From Pyrenochaeta sp. MPI-SDFR-AT-0127 (lineage: Eukaryota > Ascomycota > Dothideomycetes > Pleosporales > Cucurbitariaceae): a stretch of DNA of 64,000 nucleotides. The translations under genes were made by a program, and so were the position numbers. Location of the stretch: contig JAGTJM010000010.1 in the NCBI GenBank assembly GCA_020747015.1, positions 496,001 through 560,000 of the forward strand. Direction: 5' to 3'. Positions 32,787-43,530 of this stretch are shown here, in pieces (position 1 is the first letter of the stretch; each line of letters starts with the position of its first letter). A model generated the notes under the pieces. The model did not search any database and had not been told where the DNA came from. It saw only the letters and a list, made by a program, of their open reading frames with translations.

Positions 32787-35405
32787 TTATGAATGACTAC
32801 CGTCCGTGGATCTACCTTGGAACGACGAGAGGAGGTTCTGACGTTCCTGCTCGCACTCTGTGTCGCTGGTAAGATCAATAGCAGATTCGCACTGTGCTGG
32901 GGTTGGCCGGATCACATTATTGCGCTTCTTGTGATCCACTTTTCGGTGAACAAGAGGTGTCATTGAAGCTGACGAACGAGCGACCTGTGATGGTACTATT
33001 GGCGCGATGGCTTGCGACATGCGCGGTGATACTGACTCCAATACGCCTTCCCATAGGTCGTCGGTACAGTTTGGTGCAAAAGCGCCCGTAATGCTTCCCA
33101 AGGTTGAATTACCATTGCGTTGCTGCGCTATATCATTATTCAGCGGAGCCGCGCTTGGTGTACTATGCAAATGCAGTAATGATACGGGGTCAATGGGTGT
33201 TGACGTCCCCTTTAGGGCAACAGAAGCTTGGTAGGCATTGAGTTCTGAGATCCGGTTCTGCCGTACTAGCGATGGTGTGGGCAACGCTACATGTTCCGAA
33301 ACAATTTGAGGGTTGAAATCAAGCACTGGAGGTTGACTACTGCTAGGAACTGCAGGAACCATAGAATATGTGTCTGTCCCTCTGATTGTTGGGATCCTGT
33401 GTGGTATGGCTTCTATCCTAGAGGTAGGCGATATTGTTAGTTTTGACCTCCTGCGTGGCAGTTGAGAGCACGAATGAGTTGGTTGATCGATCAAGGAATC
33501 ATTTGAAGCCATCACGAGTACCGGTACTGGTTGCTTGGGGGACGATTCGGTAAGTACCCTAGTTTGCCTTGAAAATGAAGGCATTCCAGGCTGATGTACT
33601 GGCCGTGACGTGTGACTACTCGGGACTGGCGACGAGGTCGTAAGGTTATGTTCAGAGGGTTGAGTTTCTGGTAGCTTGGCATGTGCGTTCGTGATACAAG
33701 GGCTTTCCACAGTTCCTGCCGGGTAATCTAGAGTTGAAGGTTCGTTGGGTACTGAGTTTTGATCAGTCCGCCGCCGTTTCGGTAAAGGCGTGTCCGATGG
33801 CCGCGTAGATACTACATCCTCCCGCTTGATAGTCACCGACCTCAGAGGGGGCAGTATGGTTGGCGATGTTGCTCTTTCTGCCGGCCTGGCTCTTTTTCCC
33901 GAGGGCAATGAAGAATGTAGAGCCACTGCTGATGCATTTGCTGCAGCGAAATTTGGTAGCTCTTCTAGATGCTTGCCGTTTCTAGTACTGCCGTCTACTG
34001 AACCACGAATGGATTCCAAGTTCTCGATGAAGTCCCATGTGAACTTCCAGACATGAGCATTCAAACGGAGGTCGACGAATTGCTCACGAAGAGCGTTCCG
34101 TAGAGCTTCGATGTCGCCAAGGAGAACCCGGTTGTTGCGTGTGTCTGCATACATTGATATCAGGACCGTGACTGCTACCATTTCGACGGGTGCAAAGGTC
34201 TGAACACCTCTTAGGTATTTACTGTCGTTGGTAAAGACATCGGGATGTTCATCTATAAGATCCTTGAACGTATTCCAGACGCTCGCAAGATGTGACTTGA
34301 TACCATCGTCTACAGCCCCCGTGTTGCTAAGCAGCTTCGGGAGAGCAGCATGATTCGTCTTCATGACCGGAATGCCATTAGATGCAGTTGGGTGCATGAC
34401 TTCCATGATCTGACTGAAACAAGAAAGCGTAAGCTGAAAATCTTTTGCTCGCGCCCTGTCTTTCATGAGCGAGTAGACATCAGGAAAATCGTCTACAAAC
34501 AGTTTTGCCACCTCTTGCCATGGTCCAGTTGACGCACGCATCTTCTCCGCAAGGCTCAATTGCACGCCCATCTGTACTCTCGCGAAAAGATCCTCTTCTT
34601 GCTCTGGCGAGAGGTTTGTGAATTCGAAAGAAACAAGTTCTTTTGACAAGAACAGCTTTTGTATTTTTCCAGAAAGAATTTTCTTGTGTCGACTACTTGT
34701 ATTATCGCAGAACCACCTTATATGTATCAATTAGCGGGGCTGTGTAGCATGCTTGTGATAGATCTTCACCATTTGTCTCCGCGGTGGTCGTGACAGGGTA
34801 TCATGCCCTTGACAAAAGCCCGAATTGAGGAGAGCCGCTGCTTGCCATCTACACAGACGAGAGTGAATTGCGCCTTTTTTCTATCTGAAACTGGCTGGAT
34901 TTTCTTGTTTAGTATGATGGGTGGGATGTAGAAGCTTTCTGCGATGGCTCAGTGTTATCCTAAAACAAAGTCAATACAATAGCAGGAAACTTACCCATTA
35001 CGGAGTTGATCAAGCCCGTCATTCGATCAGCTAGGTTTTTACTCAGTTTTCTTGCAATCGATTTGTGTCCTCATTACTCTCACCTGTCCATACGACCTCG
35101 CGCTGATATTCTGGGTCAACGTCTATAACTCCACTCTCTAGATCTTCTGTTAATGATTAGTACTTGATCCTTTTACCCTTGGCTGGGCTCTCACTCATGA
35201 GGTGCGTCAGTGTTCGCATGGCAACAAATGGCTTTGGTAGCTGTGGACGCGGTCGGTATTCGTCTTCATTTTTGTCAGTGTCCCCGAGGTAGTTACCATT
35301 TTCCGCTGGCTCATTTTTGACGAAGGTTTCAAGTGCATTGCCATCGCCGCAGAGCTGCCCGCTGGGAGAACGCTGAAGAGTGGCCGTACTCGCGCTGACG
35401 TCCAT
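32787..35405 (-). CDS. DUF262 (GmrSD N-terminal-like) domain protein, probably nuclear
   Basis: Five exons on the minus strand: 35195-35405, 35084-35146, 34995-35030, 34770-34938, 32787-34716, giving 802 residues; introns are 48-56 bp. Splicing assembles a DUF262 core: DVDPEYQREVVW at 79-90, ADRMTGLINSVMESFYIPPI, and VCVDGKQRLSSI with Asp134-Arg138. These match the QRxxVW and DGQQR motifs of bacterial DUF262/GmrS proteins, whose fold is ParB-like and nucleotide-binding. It continues with FVKGMIPCHDHRGDKWWFCD and LSLAEKMRAS, as in fungal relatives. The C-terminal ~450 residues are disordered and hold PLPKRRR (nuclear signal), TIKRE at about Lys457 (SUMO consensus) and AIDLTSDTE at 772-780 (SUMO-interacting-like). 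The HNH (DUF1524/GmrD) nuclease half is absent. Function unknown in fungi. Confidence 0.82.
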
Positions 35406-35716
35406 GCTAACTAACCCCAGTGTGCCTGTGGTTGAGCGATGGAAGGAGCACAATGCTCATTGTCACTCCGAGGTTCACATCAATTACGTAATCATAGTAG
35501 CATTCACCTTGACACCTTTAGACCCTTGACTTTGCTTTTTCTCGGTCGTGTACACAGAGAAGAGATATAACGGACTCGAGCGTTATATCATAATATAATA
35601 CAACAAAGGTGAGGCGGCCATTGTGGCTGAAAGTGTTGCATCAATTGTTTCGGCTACTATGATCCGTGAAGCATGCAACGATTAACTTCTTCATGCATTA
35701 TAATATTACACTTATA
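35406..35716. other. intergenic region
   Basis: About 310 bases between the DUF262 start and the IPI1 stop (both minus). AT-rich around 35580-35710. It should hold the DUF262 promoter. Confidence 0.4.
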
Positions 35717-36837
35717 TTAAGGTGCGAGTTCTTCTCGATGGAAATCTGCCATACCTTCTTTGATGACCTTTCGAAGTTGTGATGCCGCACGACCCAGTTC
35801 ACCACCACCTTTGGTTGCTTGCTCCAGACCCATGACAATAGCGGCTTCCGCTCGGTCATGAAAGACTCTTTGTCGATCCTCACGATCCTCATACATCTCT
35901 GCTTCCTCGTCTCTTGCAGCACCGAACAGATTCAAATGCGCAAAGATATTCGACCGCTCTGACAGTATATGGTGCTCTGTTTGCCAAAGCGGAAAGTTAC
36001 CGTCACTCACATCAACCAAGGCTACTGCTTCAGTATTGGACAGCCCTGCACGAAGGAACAAAGTGAGTGCGATCATCTGCTTGACCTGCATCTTCGAGTC
36101 CGCTTTCCCGTACGACCTTGCTGTAGACCACTTGCTGCTAGCTTCACTTTGCCAACCGAGCAGGCTGAGGAAGCATTTCAACATCTTCACCCAGCCACCG
36201 GCACAACTGACAACTTCATCACCTGCGACCCCAAGTAACCAGCCAAGTACTTCAAGACCGAAAATACGAATCTCGGCTGCCAGATGCGTCATTGCTGCTC
36301 TGGTGTGAAGTAGCAGTTGATCTGCGTAGCTGGCAACGTCATTCATAGGGAGGCTCTGCAAAAGCTTGAGCAGCTGCTGTCGCACACTATTGGACCCATC
36401 TAGAACTAGCCGCTGTACAGCAGGAATAATGACAGATGACGGCTGTGGTAATGGGGTTGCGGGAGGATTGCTGATGATTGCTGAGGTTAAGAAGGCTAAA
36501 GACTCCTTCCGCTGCGTGTCCGACTTGTGATTCAGCAAACCCAAGTGATGTGCGCATTGGGCTTCTAATGTTGGAGCATTCGTTGAAAGAGCCTGTTGCT
36601 TTAACGCAATTGCTGCGGCATGTTAATGATAATCCTATCTTGCATAGTGCGGCCGACGCACATTTTGCCCTGAAACTCGTATTTGTGCTATTAGCCGCCT
36701 TAGGTTTGGCTTTTCCAACTTTCAATTTTGGTTTCTGAGACTTGTCAGTACAAAGATTCGCCGTTTAGTAGAACATGCCTCCCTACCTGGAAATCCTTCT
36801 TCTTGCTCTCTTTCTTCTTCTTGGAGCTTGAAGTCAT
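35717..36837 (-). CDS. IPI1: Rix1-complex subunit IPI1 (pre-rRNA processing, 60S assembly)
   Basis: IPI1 works with RIX1 and IPI3 in processing ITS2 and maturing the pre-60S particle in the nucleus. Exons 36787-36837, 36662-36734 and 35717-36612 on the minus strand give 339 residues, close to fungal IPI1 length. The N-terminus is Lys-rich (SSSKKKKESKKKDF) as in relatives, followed by the conserved SFRAKSIALKQQAL and HLGLLNHKSDTQRKESLAFL. The body is helical, HEAT-like (VQRLVLDGSNSVRQQLLKLL, IRIFGLEVLGWLL). Introns are 52 and 49 bp. The first exon encodes only the basic tail. It is head to head with the roadblock gene at a distance of 300 bp. Confidence 0.87.
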
Positions 36838-37137
36838 GATGCTCTTCAGCCGCAATCAAGATACACGTTCTGATGACTTTGGCGATTGACGGTGGACGTC
36901 GAAAGCATGAATTCTGGTACTACCTGCTACATTAATATCGAGACACGAGTTGAGTTTCTTATCGGCAAAGAAATTTGAAGATCTCCAGATGGCGCTAATC
37001 CCGGAAGCGGCTTAGCTCAATTGAGTTTCGACAGGGACCAGCCTCGGCCGCGCCCGCCGATGTCATCCACAATCAACCTTCACAGCGCCGCTCTTGTTCC
37101 TTCTAACAGCCTCTCTGTCTGCCTGTTACGTCTAAGA
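36838..37137. promoter_or_regulatory. shared promoter region of IPI1 and roadblock dynein light chain
   Basis: 300 bases separate the start codons of IPI1 (minus) and the roadblock gene (plus). No other gene fits here, so both promoters must lie in this segment. A compact bidirectional promoter is likely but not proven. Confidence 0.5.
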
Positions 37138-37642
37138 ATGGCTCAGAATGCTGTGAGTGCTCTTGACGATACTCCAAGTTCTAAACTGACTGGTGTTTAG
37201 CCTGATGAAACGCTTTCTCTCCTCACCCGACTGAGCCAAAAGCCTGGTGTGCAGAGCACCCTCATACTGTCACGCGAGAATGGGGCAATAGTTCGCACGT
37301 CTGGCCTCATCTCAAAAAGCTCCTCTGCCAATCCAAATAGTACCCTTCCTGCGTCAACCGAATCGGCATCGGACAATTACACGAACGGTCGGAAAGAAAG
37401 TGGCATGCACAGTGCAGAGGATGTTGCAAGCATGGTGTGGTCATTCTTGACCGCAGCAGGAAACCTTGTGGACGAGCTAGACAAAGAAGACGAGGTTAAG
37501 CTCCTTAGGCTACGGACGAAGAAGAATGAATTAGTAATAGTACCAGGTATGGTCCAAACCATTCTACTGTTGAGCCCCCACTGATTGCAGGTTAGATCCC
37601 AAGTTCATTCTCGTAGCGATACACGACACTCCGCCAGCATAG
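37138..37642 (+). CDS. roadblock/LC7 dynein light chain
   Basis: Light chain that binds dynein intermediate chain in the cytoplasmic dynein motor. Exons 37138-37152, 37201-37546 and 37596-37642 give 135 residues. The first coding exon holds only MAQNA. Visible family blocks: LLTRLSQKPGVQSTLILSRENGAIVRTSG at the start (first strands), SMVWSFLTAAGNLVDEL (helix 2), VKLLRLRTKKNELVIVP and the last strand FILVAIHDTPPA. A loop of about 35 residues rich in Ser and Asn sits between strand 2 and helix 2, which makes it longer than the ~96-residue animal proteins. The last intron uses an acceptor at 37595; the earlier AG at 37590 would break the frame. Confidence 0.87.
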
Positions 37643-37734
37643 GACATCCGAACGGCCCGTTATTGGTAAAAGGCTTGTTTCCCGTGCAACACAATGATAC
37701 CCTAATTGTTCGAAGTTCATGGATGCCCGTACTA

Positions 37735-38343
37735 TTACCAATGAGCTTCACTGATTTCAACCTCGTTGACATCTACGCCGTCCTTGAACCATCGATCTGT
37801 ACACGCATCAGTAGATGCGTATTGGATACACATTTATTGCATGATGGGAGTGTTTCATTCTGTTGCTTTGAGGCAAGGCTCTAAGGAACCACAAGGACCC
37901 ACCTGCTTCGCTAATCTCGATGTCATTTCCACTCATCTGCCGCTTTCGCATCTTCCCATCCTCAGCAAAGGTCCAGTCTTCGAGACCGTAGCAGCGCTTC
38001 CACTTCATTCCATCGTGTGCATCTTGGAACTCATACCAGAACTGGACAGCGATTCTGTTCTCCGTAAAGGCAAAAAGCTCCTTCCGCAGGCGATAACTCT
38101 TCTCCTTCTCCCACTTCTGAGTGAGAAAGTCTTCGATCGCGATAGTTCCAACAATGAAAGAAGACCGGTTACGCCATATGCTCTCGGGAGTGTATGCTAG
38201 CGCGATAACACTGGGGTTTCTGGTTTGGTTAGACAGGTCAGAAAGGGTTAGGGTCGGACTGCATACTGTGTGTTCCAGAGATCCTGCGCTTTCTTTACCT
38301 TAGCACGGGCAGATTCTTCCGTGAATGGTGGAATGATAGACAT
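37735..38343 (-). CDS. DUF1348 (nuclear transport factor 2-like/SnoaL fold) protein
   Basis: Exons 38267-38343, 37903-38219 and 37735-37796 on the minus strand give 151 residues, normal for DUF1348. Recognised blocks: IIPPFTEESARAKVKKAQDLWNT, ALAYTPESIWRNRSSFIVG, FLTQKWEKEKSYRLRKELF, NRIAVQFWYEFQDA, CYGLEDWTFAEDGKMRKRQMS and DVNEVEISEAHW. DUF1348 proteins are small cone-shaped NTF2-like dimers found in bacteria and fungi; no firm reaction is known. It ends 92 bases from the convergent roadblock gene. The 106-bp second intron is longer than the first (47 bp). Confidence 0.88.
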
Positions 38344-39155
38344 GATTATTACGTAGTTTCGAAGCTTGGTGCGAGGAGATGTGTAGACGGGATAAAACAA
38401 TTCTCTCGAGACAGATAGCGGTTTTATCAACTCACCAAAGAAACTCCGTCACAACAAGAACGATCGATGACACGGTGTTAGATAAGATGACCTCTCCACC
38501 GTTTAGTCTTACGGCATCAAGGATGTATGCGTACTCATCATTTGCACAGTTGGCCCTTGTCATAGGCAACGTCGTCGGCACTTCGGCTTATCGTAACCCT
38601 CCAACAAAACGCCGAAGTCAGGTCACTCGTGCCGAATGCTTACTTGGCTCCGACCCAACGCCGGAGTACGCATGAATTCTAATCAATCCGCTCAAACAAA
38701 TATATGAGACGATACAGTAGCTTTGGATTTCCAAGGTTTTAGGGACAGGGAAGTGGAGAATCCTACGAAATTGGAAGTTTTCGACACACTGAGATTGAGC
38801 TCCGGATTGGCGGCTATACTTTTAGCTGTGCTGAAGCCAGCCAAACTATACGCATTCAGGCAGCACGAGCAACAAAAGGAATGCGAATTGAATGAAGAGC
38901 ACCTTGATGATAGGGCACAAGTATTTGTCACGCACCCCCCCTCATTCTGCGTTTCCACATGCAGGTGGCCTTCGGTACCTGAATAGCGTCATTGGCTTTT
39001 AGCTTGCCCCACTATGCTCGAGAGCTGGGAGCTTCGGAAGCAGCATTGCCCCTCCAAATAAGTGATCCCCATCGACAACACTTCACTTACACCACCCCAT
39101 TCCACCAATCTTCTTCTCATTCCCAAACCCAAGTATCAACACACCTGTAATCAAA
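38344..39155. other. intergenic region between divergent genes
   Basis: About 810 bases between the DUF1348 start (minus) and the peroxiredoxin start (plus). A TTG-led 87-codon frame at 38723-38986 has no support. Short CTTCGGC/GCCGAAG inverted pieces at about 38580-38627 are probably chance. Confidence 0.4.
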
Positions 39156-39853
39156 ATGGCACCCCTCAAAGTCGGCGATTCTCTCCCTGAAGGCGTCAAG
39201 TTCGAGTAAGTGTGCTCGTGTTGAGCAATGTGTCTGGAACGAATAAGCCATTCGTGAAGGCAGAAGCTAACGTAACGGTGGGTAGATGGGCTCCCATCAC
39301 TGATGCTGACCCAACCGCCTGCGGCCGCCCCCAAGAATACGACGCCTCAAAGGAATGGGCGAACAAGAAGGTCGTCCTGTTCAGCGTCCCCGGTGCCTTC
39401 ACACCCGGCTGCCAAGCGCGCCACCTCCCACCCTACATCGAGAACATCGAGAAGTTCCGCTCGAAGGGCGTTGATGTCATTGCTACGATTGCGAGCAACG
39501 ACAGCTGGGTCATGAACGCATGGGGAAAGGTCAATGGCGTCAAAGGCGATGATATTGTAAGTTCGCTGAGGAAATGCAGCTTCAAAGGTAAGTATACAGC
39601 CACTTACGAACATGCAGCTGTTCTTGAGCGACACAAAGACCTTTTTCTCTAAGGAGTATGGCTGGCCGGCTGGCATGGGTGACCGCAATGGTCGCTGGGC
39701 TATGATTTTCGACAATGGCAAGGTTATCTACGCCGAGAACGAGAAGAGCCCTGGCGAGGTGACAGTAAGTATCAATACGCCAAATAAGTAAAGAAACTTG
39801 TGTTAACATACAACTAGGTTTCCGGTGCTGAAGCCACCCTTGCTAAGTTGTAA
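39156..39853 (+). CDS. PMP20: peroxiredoxin of the PMP20/PRX5 type, peroxisomal signal AKL
   Basis: Thiol peroxidase that reduces peroxides. Exons 39156-39205, 39286-39556, 39618-39764 and 39818-39853 give 167 residues, the family size. The peroxidatic Cys59 lies in VVLFSVPGAFTPGCQARHLP, with the usual Thr and Pro before it. Other blocks: YIENIEKFRSKGVDVIATIASNDSWVMNAWG, LSDTKTFFSKEYGW, and RWAMIFDNGKVIYAENE. The last residues are AKL, a type 1 peroxisomal targeting signal, as in Candida boidinii PMP20. The Aspergillus Asp f 3 allergen belongs to this family. The tail lies in a 36-bp last exon, so correct splicing is needed for the peroxisomal signal. Introns are 80, 61 and 53 bp. Confidence 0.93.
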
Positions 39854-40267
39854 GCGTATGGTGTAAGCAACTGGAAGTCATCGCGTCTCTATACAGAGCA
39901 TTCGAGCCAGGCACTTTGCCAAAAAGTTGGGGGCTAGATCACTACCTCTAAGGAAGAGATTCTCTAGATACTACATCAAAGAAACTAGATGAAACTCAAT
40001 TGAGCTGCGATAATTCCAGTTTAGTCTTTACGTGAATCATGTTGTGTGTGTTAATAATTACTAGCACTAACGATTCTGCGTAAACATGATTGTCATTTCT
40101 GTGCTAGCTCAGCGCTCAGCGTTTACTTTCATGTCTTGTTTGCCAGTGCATGCAACTCTGAACTGCTACTCTAGATCTTCGACTCTGGCCTTCCATTTCC
40201 GGCAAGATCGGGTACTCTGCCGTGCAACTCCACTTTAGTATTTACATTCATCGCCTTACTGCTACGC
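39854..40267. other. intergenic region between convergent genes
   Basis: About 410 AT-rich bases between the peroxiredoxin and ARPC4 stops. Two 3' UTRs are expected. No gene seen. Confidence 0.45.
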
Positions 40268-40939
40268 TCAGTCGAACTGCGATTTGGTTAGTGTGGAAAC
40301 TAGTGTATAATATAGAGCAAGACATACAGGAGTGAGAAAAGACTCGGCTACGAAACGTGCTCTTGCGTTCAACTAGGTTAATGTCAGCTCTCAAGGTCCA
40401 CAAGAAATAGCCATGACTGTCTTACGAAGAGCTTCATCTCCGAGATCTCCTTGTCAACCTCTTCCATAAATTGAATGATGAAGTCCACCAGCTTGTGCTT
40501 CAACATCTCTTCCGTGTGAAAGTTGGTGATCAGGAAAGAGATATCGTAGCCCTTGACCGGTTTCCTCCTCAGAATGTAAAATGATTCGGCTCTTTGCGTC
40601 AAAAACCGCGTAAACTTGTGGACCAGAATATGCTCGATCTCGTCTGCTTGTTTGATCTTGATGCTTATCCGCACACTGTTGATACTCGGCTCAATGTAGA
40701 CCCTCTCATTCTCATTCCTCGATACCGTCAGCGGGTTTAGGATAACTTCCGGAGAGCTGGCGGCTTCGATTTCAGGCACATTGTGTCGTTCAGAGGCCTG
40801 GGAAGCGAAATTGGATAGTGAGAGAGCGGCTGTGAGCGACGAGCGCACGCATTGCAGGTACGGACGGAGTGATTGTGACTGTGGATGTCAGTACTCGAGT
40901 GGGGTTGATGGTATCGGAAGCACTGGGAAGCAATACCAT
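40268..40939 (-). CDS. ARPC4: Arp2/3 complex 20-kDa subunit (ARPC4)
   Basis: Subunit of the Arp2/3 complex that nucleates branched actin at endocytic sites. Four coding pieces on the minus strand: 40937-40939, 40426-40878, 40328-40372, 40268-40276, giving 169 residues against 168 in human. The first coding piece is the ATG alone; the intron (58 bp) starts directly after it. The last exon has nine bases (Phe-Asp-stop). The protein reads MSQSLRPYLQCVRSSLTAAL, then ERHNVPEIE, SINSVRISIKIKQADEIE, FYILRRKPVKGYDISFLITNF, and MEEVDKEISEMKLFLNARAR, with the fungal ending AESFLTPFD. Without the C-terminal splices the frame would run into unrelated residues, so these introns are well supported. It shares a 270-bp upstream region with UBP6. 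Confidence 0.93.
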
Positions 40940-41209
40940 TATGAGGGGAGCTCGAGAGTAGTCCAATTCTCGAGTAGAACAGCTGCCGTCGGGGAACAGC
41001 GGGCTATGACATATCACTATGGAGAGATGGCGGTGCCTGGTGCTAGTGGGGTGAAGCTGGGGTCCACCGGCTTGGCGTGCGTTCCTCGTGTTTCGGCGGT
41101 TTACCATCAACATTTGCCCCGCGAGCTCCCTATAAACACTCTCGCCGCCACTCCACGGAACGCTCAGTATCTTCTCTCTTTTGTGGAATCAGGCGTTTCA
41201 GTGATCATC
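40940..41209. promoter_or_regulatory. shared promoter region of ARPC4 and UBP6
   Basis: 270 bases separate the two start codons of this head-to-head pair. Both promoters and 5' UTRs must be within this span. A bidirectional promoter is a reasonable inference. Confidence 0.5.
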
Positions 41210-43118
41210 ATGGCATCTATACCAGGTAAATTAAATCATCGCCCGCCTTCTTCACGCACCGCCGCTAACTCAAATGACCTCAGTAATTGTAAAGCATCAG
41301 GGCAAGAAGCACGAAGTTGAAGTCGATACTACCTCCAACGGCGAAACATTCAAGTACCAGCTCTTTTCTATCACCGGTGTTGAGCCTGAACGCCAGAAGA
41401 TCCTCGTCAAGGGTGGCCAGCTCAAAGATGACGCCGAAATGTCCAAGCTAGGCCTCAAGGCCAACCAGACTATCATGATGATGGGTACGCCTTCTGGGGA
41501 CGGAATCGTTATCGAGAAACCCAAGGAGAAGATTAAGTTCCTGGAAGATATGGATGAGGCCGAAGCGGCGCAGTTGGAAGGTGCCACGCCTGCCGGTCTG
41601 CAAAACCTCGGCAACACTTGTTACATGAATTCTACACTGCAGACGCTGAGGTCCATTCCGGAGTTACAGGAGGAGCTTCTGCGATACTCTGCTAGGTATG
41701 ACGTTTTCGATCCATGTTGGCTCATCGGAAGCTAACCTGGTCATAGCAACGATGCTAGCTCATCCAGCGCCGCACGCTCTTTTAGCCAGCTCGGTCTCGG
41801 TGCCCTTGGTGCCTCGACAGATCTCACGAGCTCCCTCCGCGATCTCTTCAAGCAAATGTCCGAAACTCAGCAGGGCTTCCCCCCTCTGATGTTCTTGAAC
41901 GCCCTACGAACGGCCTTTCCCCAGTTCGCCCAGAAAGCGAAGGACGGACACGGTTACGCACAGCAGGATGCAGAGGAAGCCTGGTCACAGATAGTCTCGC
42001 AGCTTCGACAAAAGTTGAAGATCAACAAGACACAGTCGGATGCCGAAAAGAAGGAGCTTTCCTGGATCGACAAGTACATGGCGGGCCGATTTGAGTCAGT
42101 CATGGAATGCGATGAGCCTGGCGCAAAGGAAGGCGGCGAGGAACCGGTATACAGCGAGGACCTGTTCTTCAAGCTCAACTGCCATATCAATGTGGAGACG
42201 AACCACCTGCGAGATGGCTTGGCCGCTGGCTTAAAGGAGCAGATCGAAAAGAACTCGGAGGTGTTGGGCCGCAACGCACTGTATACAAAGACTTCACGCA
42301 TCGCACGTCTGCCAAAGCACCTTCCAGTACACTTTGTGCGGTTCGACTGGCGACGGGACACTAACAAGAAGGCGAAGATCATGCGCAAGGTTACGTTCCC
42401 TGATGAGTTGGACGCTCTGGAATTCTGCACCGAGGGGCTCAGAAAGCAGCTTATTCCTATTCGTGACAAAATCCGCGATATTCGGAAGGAAGAGCAGGAT
42501 GATGAACGTGCTCGCAAGCGGCAGAAGCGCATGAAGGCTGGCGAAGAGAATGATGTCGAGCCATCTGCCAGTAGCAAGGAACCTTTGCAAAAGAAGAAGG
42601 ATGCGGAGAAGAAGAAAGAGGATGCAAAGAAACCAGCTGAGGACACGGAGATGGAGGAAATTGAATACAAGACAGACGCTCAACTCGAGGCGGAGCGTGC
42701 TGCGTCCATTCTTGCAGCTAAGAAAGAGCTTCTTGCACTTGTCGACCCTGAAGTCGCTGCGGACGAGGGTGCCAACCAGACCGGTCTGTACGAATTAAGG
42801 GGTGTCATCACGCACCAAGGTGCTAGTGCTGACAGCGGTCACTACACGTCCTTTGTCAAGAAACAAGGCCCGAAGGATCCAGTCACTGGCAAGCGGAAAG
42901 CTGAAGACGGCAAGTGGTGGTGGTTTAACGATGAGAAGGTATCAGAAGTTGAGGCAGAGCGGATCCAGACCTTGTCTGGTGGAGGTGAGCAAACAACTAT
43001 GATTCGATCCTGCAGCTACTGATACCATATAGGTCAAAGCCATTCCGCACTGATTCTCCTATATCGCGCGGTTCCTCTGCCCGTCGTTGACGAAGATGTC
43101 AAGATGAGTGAGGCATAA
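41210..43118 (+). CDS. UBP6: proteasome-associated ubiquitin hydrolase UBP6 (USP14)
   Basis: Deubiquitinase that binds the 19S proteasome through its ubiquitin-like domain and trims ubiquitin from substrates. Exons 41210-41225, 41284-41695, 41747-42984 and 43033-43118 give 583 residues. The N-terminal ubiquitin-like domain (residues 1-80) ends with KANQTIMMMGT. The Cys box reads NLGNTCYMNSTLQTLRS with Cys118, the same number as in yeast Ubp6. The His box reads GASADSGHYTSFVKK with His508, and the last exon completes SHSALILLYRAV. A charged, Lys/Glu-rich insert (about 350-430) divides the catalytic domain and is longer than in yeast. Catalytic residues look intact. Confidence 0.95.
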
Positions 43119-43530
43119 ATTACGCTGATAAAATGTCACACTGCTGCATGCTTATAGATTCCTTGTTAATGAGGGCGGCTGTGTTGGTAGTGCATAGCAT
43201 TGGCGTTGCATAAGAGGCTATGGATGTGGCATGGAACGATACGAGCAAAAGTATGTATAATGATATGACGAATTCAAGAGCCTATAATGGAAGGAACGAT
43301 TTGCATCTCAGTCAAGTGTGCTTCGTTTCTTGATCATCATCACCCCACCAACGCAGCGTAGAAGTTCGACGAACTTCGCCGCCAAGCCTCCTTCGTGAAT
43401 TGACCCTCACCTGGGCTCACTCTCCTCAAACCCCACCACTATACGCCTACTCGAACAAGCATGTTGCTGTAGTGCTGTCCATGTTTTATCAGCTATTTGC
43501 TCAGTCTTAATTTCTGTCTCAAGTATCGCC
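43119..43530. other. intergenic region
   Basis: About 410 bases between the UBP6 stop and the REC8-like start, same strand. No supported coding sequence. Confidence 0.45.

Noticed and set aside
32787..35405. DUF262 gene as part of a restriction or phage-defence island
   Set aside because: Neighbours are housekeeping genes (IPI1, SDR), the gene has five fungal-type introns, and no nuclease or methylase is nearby.
38580..38627. Short CTTCGGC/GCCGAAG inverted pieces, possible transposon end
   Set aside because: Only about seven bases match, there is no target-site duplication and no internal transposase remnant.
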